Source: Termitomyces sp. T153
Lineage: Eukaryota; Basidiomycota; Agaricomycetes; Agaricales; Lyophyllaceae
DNA length: 64,000 nt
Assembly: GCA_018296165.2 (NCBI GenBank)
Contig: JACKQL020000007.1
Location: 62,001 to 126,000 of the forward strand
Direction of reading: 5' to 3'
In this document: piece by piece, positions 13,272-24,996 of the stretch
Layout: each line of letters opens with the position of its first letter
Position numbering within the stretch: the first letter of the stretch is position 1
The notes under the pieces: generated by a model
The model's input: only the letters and a program-made list of their open reading frames with translations
What the model was told of the DNA's origin: nothing
Database searches by the model: none
Position numbers and translations under genes: made by a program

Positions 13272-14433
13272 GTGACCTACCTACCTACCTGCTGACTAAT
13301 GTTCCAAATAAGGTAATCAGATCACTGGATAAATCCAACTCAGTCGAGCTTATTCTCAACACTGTTTGCCACCATCTTTATCAGCCTCACAAGCTTTGCA
13401 CATCCACCCATTCACTCGATGCTCTAGTCCTATGCAATGTAGATGATACTTGATGATGCAGGTGAGCCAGGTCCTCTTCAGAGTAACATGGATGTCTTAA
13501 CCATTGAGTTTCACATGAATCATGTTTGCACTGGATTGCTTTGCTCCTCTCAATCTCGGAGACCACCAGACCACACTGACTGTATGGGTGGTGGTGCTGA
13601 TACTGTAGACTTCACATGAGGAGCTTTTGGTGCAAAAAAGCTTGTCGCCTTAGTTCAAGATTTTTCAATAGTCTGAACAGCATTCCATCTTTTCCAAGTT
13701 TTCAGTGCATTTCTTGCTGCCTTTGTGTACTTTCTGCCAGTTTGGAAGACCAACTTTTCCAACATGAATGCATGTATGGCAGTACGGACAGAGTACATGA
13801 TTATCTGCATTAACAACCAAGTTTGATTTGTCAATTTCTAACTAATTGAGTTTAGCAAGAGTCATGGTGATGTAAGCATCCAACTCTGAAAATCAACTTT
13901 GTATGACAAGCTTTTGTCAAACAATTTCCATTTTTGGATAGATACCATCACCCTCCAAAAAATATCAACAGCTCAAGCCTTGACCTACCTACCCATCCTG
14001 ATATGACATATTGTGCACATGACTCCCCCTTGCAATTCATGTCCAATTTTTTCTTAGAAGAGTTATACATGCATTAGGACTTAAAATGCATTGATATATC
14101 ATAATTTGGGCATAGAAAAAGCATGGGAGTGGAAGATGCAAGCTTCAAACGAGAGGGCGACTTTGCATGGCGAATATACAAACTCAGTCCGGCATCCCCA
14201 GTTGATGTCACAATTTTACACAAATGGCAAAATCTGAAAGAAATCTAAGAGAAGCAAGAAAATCAATTGTTTGATTGGGATGACGGAAATGAAACTGGTC
14301 CATTGTGACAGTTTCTACCATACAGTCCATAGTACTACTTACAGTATCATGTCATTCCCAATGTTTTTTGCCAGAATTTGTCTTTATAGTGTTATTCCTG
14401 ACTTGCTTGTTGCTCCTCAGGCCTCAAGTACCA
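13272..14433. other. gene-free sequence right of LTR A1
   Basis: Starts with the GTGAC duplication and a short (CTAC) microsatellite. Frames up to 89 codons are present but match no family I know. CpG becomes more frequent again from about 14.1 kb. Confidence 0.45.
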
Positions 14434-14644
14434 CCAGCACTGCAGGTGCCAGAAGCTGTTTCCCTTGGAAAAAGTACAAAAGAAATATGTTATGCCATTC
14501 CTAATGCACATATTTCAGGGGGGAAAAGGCATTAGACAATGGAAAATGACTTTTTCCAAAACAAAAAGCTGACAAAGAAATGGCATAACATGTTTCTTTT
14601 TCCGTTTTTCCAAGGGAAACAATTTCCGGCGCCCACAGTGCAGC
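14434..14644. repeat. inverted repeat with ~66-bp arms
   Basis: The best-matched inner arms are 14458-14499 (GTTTCCCTTGGAAAAA ... TATGTTATGCCATT) and 14579-14620 (AATGGCATAACATG ... CAAGGGAAAC). Outer extensions pair less well: GCACTGCAGGTGCC against GGCGCCCACAGTGC. The spacer is about 79 bases. It could be a short MITE-like element or a hairpin. No clear flanking duplication was seen. Confidence 0.75.
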
Positions 14645-14968
14645 AAGGTATTCTTGAGTGACTTACGTAACGTAGTTGGGAATAAAACTTTACTACCGAA
14701 GAGATGGTGAATCACAGAACAGGAGGTCAGATCAAGGTTAAATCCGACGACAAGTTACAAAAGCCAGTAAGAGAAGATATTCGAGCATATCATTTAGGAT
14801 GCGCTCATACTTGAGTCTATTGAGATACTATGTATATAAATCCACAAAGGCATCAAATACATTGTAACAAACCGAGATTGTCGTGAAAGATGATCTCCAA
14901 ATACATACATATACCATGATTCCTAGCACACAGTACCGTGATAAATAACCTCCTTCCGAAAACGGTAA
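14645..14968. other. intergenic, 3' side of the Zn2Cys6 gene
   Basis: 324 bases without a convincing frame, presumably including the 3' UTR and poly(A) region of the gene on the minus strand. Confidence 0.5.
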
Positions 14969-17913
14969 TCATGCCCGCTGTATCTGATTGACCAAAGCCT
15001 CCCAATAGTTCCAATCCGAGCCATCCAAACCAGTCAATAGCCGTGTATCAGTTCCGGTGATTTGACTGGCTCCTACCCATCCTGATAGATCAGCGCCTCC
15101 GGGACCGCCCCATACCAAACTACCCGCTGTAGCATCCAACGGGGCATTACTGACGGTATTGCACCAGTGGTCGAGCAATTGTTGTGCAGCGGATTCCTCC
15201 TCTGTGTTGGGACTACCTGAACCTGTCGGGGATTGCGCATATTCGGATGAAGTTTGCTGTAATCTTTGAAATGTAGGGGATTGATTGACGTGTCCGGATG
15301 CAGAGTATTGCGTCGGAGGGGAAAGTGATGGGTCCAACGTTGATAAGTTCGATAAAGACGGAAATGGTCGTGGAGACGACAAGGCTGCCGCGGGCTGCCG
15401 CAGCTCCGCCAAAAGCTGCGCTTGTTGCTCTCTGCTGGTAGATAGTACGGTATCCGAGGGTGTTTGCCCTTTAGATTCGACCTGTGAAGCTTTGGTTTGC
15501 AAGAATTCGATAGTCTTGAGTTCTCTGCGAGTGGTTTCGTCCATCTCTCGCATCCCATCATGTTCTTTGATGAAACCATCCAAGATTGCACGCATAGCGG
15601 CGGAATCCTGCCCTCGCGGTTCGAGGACTAGATAAATCCCACTTATCATCGCCGTCTGAAATTCCCGATATCCGTTGCTAAGAGATTCGCGGGTTTCCTT
15701 CGGCATGACTTCTCTAAAGCTTTTTCGAACTTCAAAATCTTTGATAGCTGATTCAAAGCAGGCCGCGCGAGAACGAGCATAGCGATCGCTACCTAGTCGT
15801 CGGAGGATGTAGGGTCGATGAAGACTGATCCTGACGAAAAGAATCTCGGTAATCAGCAAGAAACGGTGAACTGGAATGTATTTTAATTTGTCGTCCGAAG
15901 TCCTGTCAGGGTTTAGAGCGAAATGAGGTGGAAGACGAGTGACGAGTTTGAGAAGCTCGTCGTCAAGTGCGACGACTTCGGAATATGAACTTCTTTCTCG
16001 AACCTGCTGAAAATGGTGGACTATTCTACCAATGATTTGGGCAAGTTGATGGCGTAGAATAACAAATGTCATGGGCGTCGGGAAGTTCAAAGGTGGACTT
16101 TCAGTGGGTAGAGGAGTAGAAGTCTCGTCGTCGATGTTCAAAGGCGTCTTTGTCGATGTATAGTCATCCTGGATCGAGTTAGGGCGTCCGAGAACCAAGG
16201 CGTAGGACCGATCAGCATGATAGAGATAGGACCTGGTAACTATCGTTGATATTTTGATGACGGAAGTGTAAGAGAAGAATACGTACCATATGCGCCTGCG
16301 GTATTCGACTCTTGATCCATCTAAACCCTGAGAAGCCTAAGAAAAATATCATGAAAAATATCTTGCAAATTACCATGGTTGAACCATCTCGATGTAGACC
16401 TAGGGCTTGCGCAGTTCGAACAGCAGCCCCAAGCTGACTCCAGCATTCTGTTATTCGACGGTCAAATGTCAAGAAGCGTGCGCTCTGCTGCCCTTCAGAA
16501 TGTTTTTTTTTGACAGGTTCATGCGTTCCTTACCAGCAGTCGTGTCAAAACGATATCCAAGGAGTCTGGTTGAATAGCGGCTGCAATCAATAATGATCGC
16601 CTAGCTAAGCAAAAATGAGCAACACGTTGCGAAATGTACAGTGATACCACTCACATGACCAGTAGTAGCGTAACGATGTAAGTCGCCGGTTTCGCGCGTC
16701 GCCGGCAATATGTTCGGGAGCCAATCGTACGGAAATCGCAAGAACGACGAACAACAGAGGAAGAAATCGGACATCGTTCGGATTCGTGGCTCCAATACCA
16801 TCACGACCATGAGAGGATATTGATGCATAGGCTAAGCGAAAGTCTTTTTCAGAGATAGGATATCGAGTCCAATTGCTGAGAATGTGGAAGTGAGTTTAAC
16901 CTTGGTTGAGTACTAATTACTTACATCGAAGAGAAGTAGTAGTCGATGAGGACGTCTGATGATCTAGCTGGAGGGAGTTCCTGTAGTAGTTCGGATATTT
17001 TGTGAGGAGAAACACCACATTCTTGCACCAGAGATTTTAGGTTATCCGCAGCAGAGGGCTCTAAGTCTTCCTCTATTAGCAATTTTCCTTCCCCATTTAC
17101 AGAAGCATGACAATGAGGCGGTACTTGTGCCAAAACAGAGTTCTTCGCGTCGAGAGAATGCCGGGAGGAACTTTGATCTCCATTTTCAGGCGCTGGTAAA
17201 CCCATATTCTGTAGCTGAAAACAGAAGATTAGTGTGGAATCCGAGAAACACTGGAAAGGACATACTTGCTCAAGGACAGAACCAGGAGCAATACTTCCTA
17301 ACGCACTCTTTCCATACCATTTTCCACTCTGAAAGGATCCCCCACTAGGGTCCTGGTCTTCCGTTTGGGAAGGACTATCATCGTCCCCATCCGATACTGA
17401 ACGTTGTTGCGAAGTCCTTGTATTAGAAGAGCGAGACGGGCCGGGAACACAATATTCAGGCAAGGCCATTTCGATAATGTGCTCTAATCTGGTGAGGCGA
17501 GCACTAAGGTCTTGATCGGCTTTGCCTGGAGTATAGGCTTTGCAAAGATCGGGGACTTTCCTTGCCACACACTTCTCAAGAATTAGCTGGGAGCGCGAAG
17601 GGGTACAAGATTAAGCCTCACATGAGAACAAGGCACCTGTCTGTCACACTGGAGCCAACAATTACTGGCAATAAAGTATGAAAATCATCAATCTCAAACC
17701 TTTTGCTTACGGCGATGGCATTCACCGCAGGAAAAGCTGTGATGCAACATAAGACGACATGATGGAAGAGGTGTCTGGATAGTACCTGACTCTCGTTCGT
17801 TGTTTCTTGGAAGACAGTATACTCATATCTTCGTCCTCAAATTTCTTCCGCTTGATCACTGAGGGCGGATTGGACCCAAAACGAGCAGGCGCGTGGGTCG
17901 GTGGTTTGACCAT
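14969..17913 (-). CDS. Zn2Cys6 (Gal4-type) fungal transcription factor
   Basis: Nuclear DNA-binding regulator of unknown target. The first exon codes MVKPPTHAPARFGSNPPSV and a basic KRKKFEDED stretch. Splicing across 17780-17730 and two further short introns gives the zinc cluster CGECHRRKQKCDRQ-VPCSHCVARKVPDLC, with spacing C-x2-C-x6-C-x5-C-x2-C-x8-C. A linker YTPGKADQDLSARL leads into a heptad-like LTRLEHIIEMAL dimerisation helix. The middle homology region (fungal-specific TF domain) spans roughly 16900-15600, with AVRTAQALGLHRDGS, RRIWY-like and HRFLLITEILFVRISLHRPY motifs. The tail is Ser/Pro/Gln-rich. The gene has about seven introns. It is divergent from MED17, 199 bases between start codons. 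The target pathway cannot be read from the sequence. Confidence 0.9.
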
Positions 17914-18112
17914 CTTTTGAAAACGATGAAGGCGTGAAAGGAAAGATTAGAGTTGGAGTAAAGATATAGCTGACTCGAGACTTGGAGGTATGTAATGAGG
18001 GTTGATGGGATAGGTCCGGTGATCCGGTCACTTGAATTTGAAAAGAAAATTCTGACTTCTCTTGCTTCGATCGATATCCTTGGCGAACGACAACTTTCAA
18101 CCGACACCGCTG
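17914..18112. promoter_or_regulatory. short divergent intergenic region, Zn2Cys6 factor / MED17
   Basis: Only 199 bases separate the two start codons, so the promoters must overlap or be shared. No clear TATA box or palindromic site stood out. Confidence 0.6.
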
Positions 18113-20312
18113 ATGGATGAGCTTTCCTTCAAGGAGATCAGGCTGTCCCTCGAGAGACCCTATAAAGATGACAATGGTGATCGCATACCAATACTCTTTG
18201 ACATAACACCAGAGGGTCGACAAATCTATGAGAAGTCGGTAACATTTCCTCAATAATACCGATTTCTTTCTCACTCCTCATCAATCTAAGAAAGGAAAAT
18301 CCGACCAAGGCTTTAGGGGATAATCTACGTCGTATTTTCGTCGAGCGAGGGGTCGATTTCTTCGACAGAACTAAAGGACATGAGCCAGAGCAAAGTCCTC
18401 TTACTCATGATGTCAACACCTCCGACACGGCAACTGAAAGGCCTGAACAAGACTCAGCAAGTACTCGAACTATGAACGTGGAGGAATTACTTAAGATGCG
18501 TGCTGAGATTGTTCCCCAATTATTGTGAGCAAGTTCTAGCGCTCGTGTCGAGATGAAGCTCTTCAACAATAACAGCACTTCGCTAGGAGAGATCACACTT
18601 GCCAGAGACCTCCTTGCCTCACTATTGAATTCCTCATCTCAATCTCAGCCTGAAAATTTAGCAACGGATCTCTCCGCTATAGTCGTCACCAAGCCGCCTC
18701 CAATTGTATCTGTGCAAGCTTTCAATGCACAACTCACAATCGGTAGTAAAGACGAAGCACTAAGAAAAGCTGCGAATGTTTTCAAGTCGGCCGCTGGCAG
18801 CATGGACAGAGGTAGGATCAAGGGAGAAAAATACTGGGTGGATGCTCTCAAGGTTAGAAGAGCCAATTGGGGTCTGAACCCTGCCCCTCTCCCTTTCGGT
18901 TCTGCGACCGGAAAAGGAGCAGACAAAACGTCCAAAGATTTTCTTATCTCTTATAGTCTCGAAGAATGTGCGTCTGTCCAGGCCTGATCTCCAACGATGT
19001 CTTATATCTTGAGTTTCTAGCTCCTGCAGTGTTTCGACGACAGGCAGTCGCCCGTATGGCCTCAGATGAAGTTTCCACGCACGGCCTTGTATTTTTACAT
19101 CGCCAATATACGCGTTTACGCGTTTCTGTTTCCATCGTTGGGGTAGACGGTATATGCATCACCTCCCAAAATACGCTGACTAGAGTCGACGAGAATGGTC
19201 CCGAAGTTGCTTTGAAGGGTGCACAACAAGAAATTGTCGAACAAGAGATCTTCTCCCTCCTGGTCCAAGAAGCCGGAAATTTACCTACGGCATCTGCTCG
19301 AGTATCGGAGAGGCTCATTGTCATTGACGCAGCTCATGCTACAGAATTAAAGTTCGAGCTGGTATGTCAAAACATTTCTATGTCCGAGGCTTATCTCATG
19401 AATTTTAGTTGGAAGATGAAATGCTTCCGCCAAAATTATCAGACGAGCTCTGTAGAGAGAAGTGTAATCTGATATATTTTGCCCTTCATGCCCTCCTTTT
19501 GCGGCGGCATGGATTTTTGCAAGCACAAAGGCTCGGAACGATGAGCGTTGGTGGCGTTACAAAGGACAATTTATATCCGCCGCCAGTACTGCAACCCATC
19601 ATCGATATACTACAATATCAAGTTTTCTGTGAACGAATCAAAGTGGAAATAGATAAAATGATCTCGGCGTTATCTGTTGCAGGTATCCAGTCATCGCTAC
19701 GTTTCAACCCCGTTGGAGAAATTGGCCGTCAACTTGTCCAGTTGTTCGATAATAATGACGGTCAGGTCATTGGCGGAGAGGCTGTTCTCAGAATCGACGA
19801 TCGGTACGTATTCTGAATCACGCACAATTGTTTGCCCTTACAGCAGTTTTCCAAAGGCATACGATTCGTTTGACGTTCCTCTCTCCATCATCATTGACTG
19901 CGCACCTTCCACAAGCAACGTTGACGATATCATCCATTCCTCAACTATATCAATTGTTGGCCGATGAGGTGGAAAGATGCCTTTTATATAGGATCTGCGA
20001 ACAAGGTCGAGAGACACACGGGTATGTCGGGGGAACTTGGTTCGTCGATTCAAGCAGATGTGTCGGCAGATGGGAGGGCTGTGTGTTGTGCGTTGCCCTT
20101 CCGTACCCTTGTCGCGTTCTCACCTTTCTTCCTAAAGGAACTTCCATATATCGTTCGGAAAGGACTTCACTATTGATTGTTCTGCTTTTCAGTTACACAA
20201 GAAAACACCAAAACAAGGTCAACTCGATCGATATTCTTCAAACTCTACTACGAGATCGCTATTTTCGTGGATCCAACATATAATTACAACGGCAGCTGTG
20301 AAAAATGTATAA
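18113..20312 (+). CDS. MED17: Mediator complex subunit 17
   Basis: Head-module core subunit of Mediator (Srb4 in yeast), linking activators to RNA polymerase II. The protein starts MDELSFKEIRLSLERPYKD, then NGDRIPILFDITPEGRQIYE. After the first intron come NPTKALGDNLRRIFVERG and MNVEELLKMRAEIVPQL, then LGEITLARDLLASLL. The central part includes KGEKYWVDALKVRRANWGLN and RRHGFLQAQRLG. The last exons give TIRLTFLSPSSLTAHLP, VGGTWFVD and GRWEGCVL, then a short final exon RYSSNSTTRSLFSWIQHII ending VKNV. These blocks follow the order of Agaricomycete Med17. The ATG at 18113 is the first in frame; the open frame upstream has only a TTG. About eight introns. The exact splicing of the last two exons is my estimate. 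Confidence 0.9.
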
Positions 20313-20425
20313 AGATGTCACGCATAGCTTACTCGCCTATCATGTTGCCCAAATGAGAAGACACTGGCTGTAATGCATGGCAATAGACGGGTGATACACA
20401 GTGCATATCATAAAGGGATAGAAAT

Positions 20426-21547
20426 CTACTCGTCTTCCTCGCCCTCGTCCTCTCCACCACCAGCATGGAACTTCTCGATCTTGGCAGCAATGTTTGCTTT
20501 GCGTTGAGCGAGGGTGAGTCTTGGTGTACGATGCTTCGTGCTTTCTGCTTTCCAGTCTTTTGTCTTCTCCGTAGGCTTGAATGTAGGATCTTCCCGGATC
20601 GCAGCATAAGCATTCGTGTAGATTTCCTCGATGTCTTCTGAGCCAACACCGTCAGCAAGATATGTCGAGAATTGTTTCTTGAACCTAATATCAAGAATTA
20701 TTATCGCGAAGTCTTTTGTAATAATACGAACTGACCGCTCATCATCTTCCTCCTCGAGGCTCTCCATATATTCAGCGACATGGCCGCCAAAAATGTATTT
20801 TTTCAACACCTCTGCATCCAGCTCCTTGCTTTCAGGGTCGTAACCAGGGAAACGCTTCTCTGAGTGAGGGACGAAGATACCACCATCACTGGCACCTTTC
20901 AACGCGCCGAAGACACGCGAACCGGTTGAAGTACGCTTCAAGCCGACATCGAGGAAAGCCTTGAAGGGTCGAGGGGCATCTTCATCATCCAGAGCCTCTG
21001 TCACTTGGAAGGTGCCATCAGGCTCAACAACCCCTTGGTATTTGTCGGAGAGACCCAGTTTTTCCAATGCACGACGGGCGGCAAGCAGGCCGGTTGCATA
21101 AGCTTTAAAGCGATGAAGAAAGTATAGTCTCAGTGGAAGAAAGATAATTACCTGCTGTCCAATTTGTGAGACCATGGTTAATGCCATATCTCGGGAGCTC
21201 CTTTGAAGTCGCCGCAGTGAGAACGAAGTCGCCTTGTAGGCGCGCGTAAACAATCTGGACGGTAATGAAACGATTAGAGAAGCGGACGACCAGGCGGTAC
21301 TTGGGCGCATTGCTGAAAGATGAGTCAGAAAAAGCTTCGCTGTCGTGTCATGGGCACACATACTATTTGTTCTTCGCCTGGGTCACAAGTCTCTTGCGGG
21401 CGTAGTCTGTAGAAATGTTATTAAAGTAGAGAACTCACAGGAAAGGCAGAGGGACGCACAATCGGTCTTTCCTTCACGCCTTCTGCGATACTTGACCTGG
21501 AAACGAGAGAAATAGGCATCTGACTTGACCTTTTTGACGAACGGCAT
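20426..21547 (-). CDS. RPL5: 60S ribosomal protein L5 (uL18)
   Basis: Binds 5S rRNA and enters the central protuberance of the large subunit. The start [20 protein letters not shown] is followed by RRREGKTD. Next come [40 protein letters not shown] and the [20 protein letters not shown] block. The C-terminal eukaryotic extension has [20 protein letters not shown] and ends in an acidic GEDEGEEDE tail. Length is about 300 residues, as usual. Several small introns lie in the 5' half, typical of ribosomal protein genes. The ATG sits two bases after a probable 5' UTR intron acceptor (CTTAG), which supports this start. It is divergent from the RBM42-like gene, 352 bases between start codons. Confidence 0.96.
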
Positions 21548-21549
21548 GG

Positions 21550-21702
21550 CTAAGAAAGATAGGTTAGTTGTAACTTCAAACCCGTCATCCACAAGTCAAG
21601 GTGTCCATCCAGCGTAGCATGTAACATCATTGATAATCAAATGGCACAAAGTATGAGCCATTTGAGAAAGGACGCATATCATCGAAGGACGGAAGAACAT
21701 AC
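21550..21702 (-). other. probable 5' UTR intron of RPL5
   Basis: On the minus strand a donor AAG/GTATGT at 21702 and an acceptor TTTCTTAG at 21550 lie just before CCATGCCG. The upstream untranslated exon is pyrimidine-rich (CCCCCTCGCCCTTCC), as usual for ribosomal protein leaders. Leader introns are common in fungal ribosomal protein genes. Confidence 0.65.
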
Positions 21703-21899
21703 CTTGAGGAAGGGCGAGGGGGCTGGAGGCAACGATGAGCTGACGACGAAACTTTCACGATAGAGCCGGCTGTCCAAAAAGGGAAATATTATGTAAGTCA
21801 GGTTAATGGTCGTCCACAGCCTGACAAACGACCTTCATTATTTGATAACACATCTTTTAACCCTTTTTAGCAGGCGCATTTGCTGGCTTAGCTTCGACG

Positions 21900-22695
21900 A
21901 TGGACCCTCATCAGCAGTACCACTATCAATATCAGCAGCAGCAACAAGCTGGATACGATGTCAATCCTTATTTCAAGCCTTATCAACCCTCCTTTCCTCT
22001 TGCGGGCGCCTCGTCACACAGTGCCCCTGTACCAGCCAATGCATATGAATACGACGTTGGCATCTTAGCCCAGCAAAGTGTCTATGTGCCCGGTGCAATG
22101 ATAGATAAGCGTGGTGGTTCTGGCGGGAAGCTTGCCAAAGGTGGTAAACGCACGACTGTGTTGCGGAAAGGAGGAGGAAAGGTGTGGGAGGATCAAACAC
22201 TACTCGAGTGGAATCCGTGTAAGTATTGACAAGTATCTGAGGATGTACGCTGATGCTCTCCTTCTAGCCTGGTTTAGGTTGTTCGTCGGTGACCTGAGTA
22301 ACGATGTGTCTGACGATGTACTCGCCAATGCTTTTAACAAGTATCCATCGTTTACCAAAGCTCGTGTTATTCGTGACCGCCTCAGCCAGAAGGTGAGTAT
22401 TTAGCGCACTCTCGCTTTATGTGGTACTTAGTAAGGTGTAGGCTAAATATGGATTCGTAGCCTTTTCTGATCCAGAAGACTTTCTGAAAGCCTGGAAGGA
22501 GATGGATGGTGTGTATGCCTTTGATTGTTTCACTGATTGTACATTATTGAATTATTTATAGGCAAATATGTGGGTAATCGTCCTGTTAAGCTTAAGAAAG
22601 CGGATGACGGTACCATACGCCCGGTGGAAATTGGCCATAGGAAAGCGAAGAAATTAGAGCAAGATTTGAAGAAGAACCGACACAAGCCTTACTGA
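21900..22695 (+). CDS. RBM42-like RNA-binding protein with one C-terminal RRM
   Basis: The N-terminus is a low-complexity Tyr/Gln region (MDPHQQYHYQYQQQQQ). A basic segment follows (KLAKGGKRTTVLRKGGGKVW). Next comes the RRM: LFVGDLSNDVSDDVLANAF (RNP2 and first helix), KARVIRD, YGFVAFSDPEDFLKAWKEM (RNP1) and GKYVGNRPVKLKKADDG. The protein ends KKNRHKPY. The RRM is placed at the C-terminus and reads RLFVGDL..(D/E)V.D..L..AF..YPSF.KA.VIRD, characteristic of human RBM42 and its fungal relatives, which are spliceosome-associated. Three introns. The start at 21900 is the first ATG after a stop in frame. The precise fungal role is unknown. Confidence 0.88.
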
Positions 22696-23027
22696 AGTTA
22701 TGGACTTCGATGGGAGGAAAATGCAACCCGTCGTGTATGTTCACGTTCCCTGTATGACTAGATTGCCTTTGCTCATCTGCCTTCGCGAGCCTTCTTTACA
22801 ATAATGAACATGGTCAGTTTCTTGTAATCTCTCACCTCACGCTCTTGAGTGGCTTTTATGAGATGGCTTCACTTTCAGCCGATATGTAGTACTTAGGTGA
22901 ATAGGGCGGCATATTTTGATGGAATCATTATGTATTCAAGATCCCTTCAAGTACTCAAAATCGAACCTATTATTACTTGTTCTTATTTTCTTTTCCAGAT
23001 TTTTGGAAAGTCATGATTTTCTACCAC
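22696..23027. other. intergenic between the RBM42-like gene and a LINE fragment
   Basis: Holds the 3' UTR of the RBM42-like gene. No coding frame or RNA gene recognised. It ends at a run of nine T that reads as the poly(A) tail of the element on the minus strand. Confidence 0.5.
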
Positions 23028-24300
23028 TTTTTTTTTGGTGTAGCGTTCTAGCAGGGAGACCAGCGTCATAGTCGCTTCCTCCTTGCCCGTGTAGATTTGG
23101 CCTGGGATTCAAACCAGGCCTAGAGAGAAAACCAAAGTTGAAACCGTGAGGAAATGCTTTACGCATCAAGTGTAGGACTACATGCTCGTGGGGTGGACTC
23201 GACCCTACTCCGCCTCTCGACTCCAGTCAGTCTGCTACCCACTAAAACCCCACCACTGGCTGCCTGGCAGGGCAGCGAAGAAGACTCCTCCAGGGATCAG
23301 GTATCTTCTACCAGCTCTTTATCTAGGGCTTTTTAACCATATTTAGGACTCGTCATCTTCTTGTCAAGATCTCTCCTATTTAATCAGACTTCTCTCCATC
23401 TCTGTGCAATCTCCCTGTTTCTGTGGGCATCCCTAGATCTCTCAATAACTCTGTCGCACCTCAACAGCGATATCAAGTATGCGGACTCTATGTACAATAT
23501 GCGGTAGGACCATGAGAGACCTTGTGATGGTTTCCCTTCGTCCTTTACGGTCACCAATGGCCTTCCCAGCAGATGCCCACTCATGGAGGACTTTCATTCC
23601 CATGTTCTTCGTGCCAAAGACCACACCACTTGCTGCCCTGGGAATTTACATACAAAAAGTATGTGTTCCATTTGAGTCAGCTTCCCCGTCATGATAACAC
23701 CTTGTTCTGTCCTGTAGCTCCGTTTTCATGTTCGGTCTATCTCAGTACGACCCCACCTCGTACGCATCATGCAGCCTCGTCCATAGGAGAACCCTTTTCC
23801 ACCTGAAGAAATCTTTATCTCTAATCCCTCTCCATATTTGGCGTTGATCTTCCTCACGCTATCCTTGACCAGTTTTGATCATCTCTTTTATCAAAATTTC
23901 TGTCTCTGGCACATTGAGTGCTGATCTAATTATCCTATATCCAGGGCCTGTCATCTTGGACAGCTTCACACCTGAGATGTGGAGCTCGACGGGGATTGGC
24001 AGGCCACCTCAGCTTTCACCCTTGCCCCAGTATCTTGATCTGTCAGAGGGTCCTCCACAGAGGTGTGCATAGTCAGTCTTGTTTTATGCATCCTCAGGCA
24101 TCCTATGAGGACATGTAGCAGCCCGGCATCCTTAATTCTATGGAATCCAGAATCTGCCATGTCTCCAAGATCCTCAGTCAACATAGAGAAAACTGCATCC
24201 ACTCTTGTATGGACCACCAGTGAGGTATCAATCCCCCCACACAGAAGCTAGGATCATGGCAAGCAAGTCCAGACTACTCTTCATGCCTGGGCCTAGGTTT
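23028..24300 (-). mobile_element. 5'-truncated LINE-like retrotransposon remnant, poly(A) end at 23028-23036
   Basis: On the minus strand a degenerate protein is readable. One segment reads GLLHVLIGCLRMHKT, similar in position to the RNase H region of basidiomycete non-LTR elements. Then comes VLHEWASAGKAIGDRKGRRE, followed in another frame by ESAYLISLLRCDRVIERSRD and NREIAQRW. After several stops ALDKELVEDTWS-like and GGVLVGSRL words follow. The AYLI..LRCERVI..I..RW pattern marks the C-terminal end of many basidiomycete reverse-transcriptase proteins. The 3' end finishes in nine A, as target-primed insertion predicts. The 5' border is not defined; sequence to about 24.7 kb may belong to it. 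Many stops and frameshifts: an inactive relic. Class assignment is an inference from motif memory. Confidence 0.55.
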
Positions 24301-24996
24301 ATCATTTCTCTCCTCCATCAAGATCTGGATGTTCCTTGAAGCACATGCCAACTCCCATATTATTAGCATCCACTGTGTTTATTTTGCTTTCCTGCCATTC
24401 CAGATACATAGACATTGAGCTCATTTCTTCCATGTGCAGGGGCAGCCAGAAGGTATAGACAGCTCTTCAGCTCTCTGGCCTGATGTAGAAGTCTGTAAAG
24501 TGTTCTCCACATATCTTTTTACTGCCAGCTCAAGGCCAAAAAACCTGATCCTATCATTAGGTTACTACATGAGATGGATTCCAACCAGAATGAATTGTGG
24601 ATGTGCCCAGTCAGCAAATTGGCAGTCAGTCCTAGTGCAAATCTGCAGGAACTAGCAGCATTGTCATGGTGACTAATGTTGCCTCAGCTGCTAGCCAACT
24701 TATGGACCCCAATCTCTAGCAGTTCAACTAATGTCAAATGCAATGTGACCACAGTTATGGATTCACCTGAGGCTAAAGCTGCCCTTCCAAATGCAGGGAT
24801 ATCCACCACCTAAGTGTCATTAACTTTCCAATCAAGAGAATTTTTTAAAAAAAACCAATATCCAGTAACTACCATCAGCATATGTAGCACCCAAGAAAAA
24901 AAATAGTGATACAGTAATGACCACTTTGCCAACAGGCACTCAAAATGTTGGCTTTGCCACTAGTTAGATTGTAATAACAATCTAAAAGGGGGGACA
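24301..24996. other. decayed transposon-like sequence, possible retroelement 3' end
   Basis: No intact frame. At the right end CTAAAAGGGGGGACA (24982-24996) looks like a polypurine tract just before a possible LTR. Confidence 0.35.

Noticed and set aside
18062..18112. Longer N-terminus for MED17
   Set aside because: It would start with TTG; the protein from the ATG at 18113 already has the conserved beginning.
23099..23120. tRNA-like T-arm (CCTGG ... CCAGG with TTTGAAT)
   Set aside because: The loop is eight bases, no acceptor pairing or A box at proper spacing was found, and it lies in the 3' region of the LINE-like relic.
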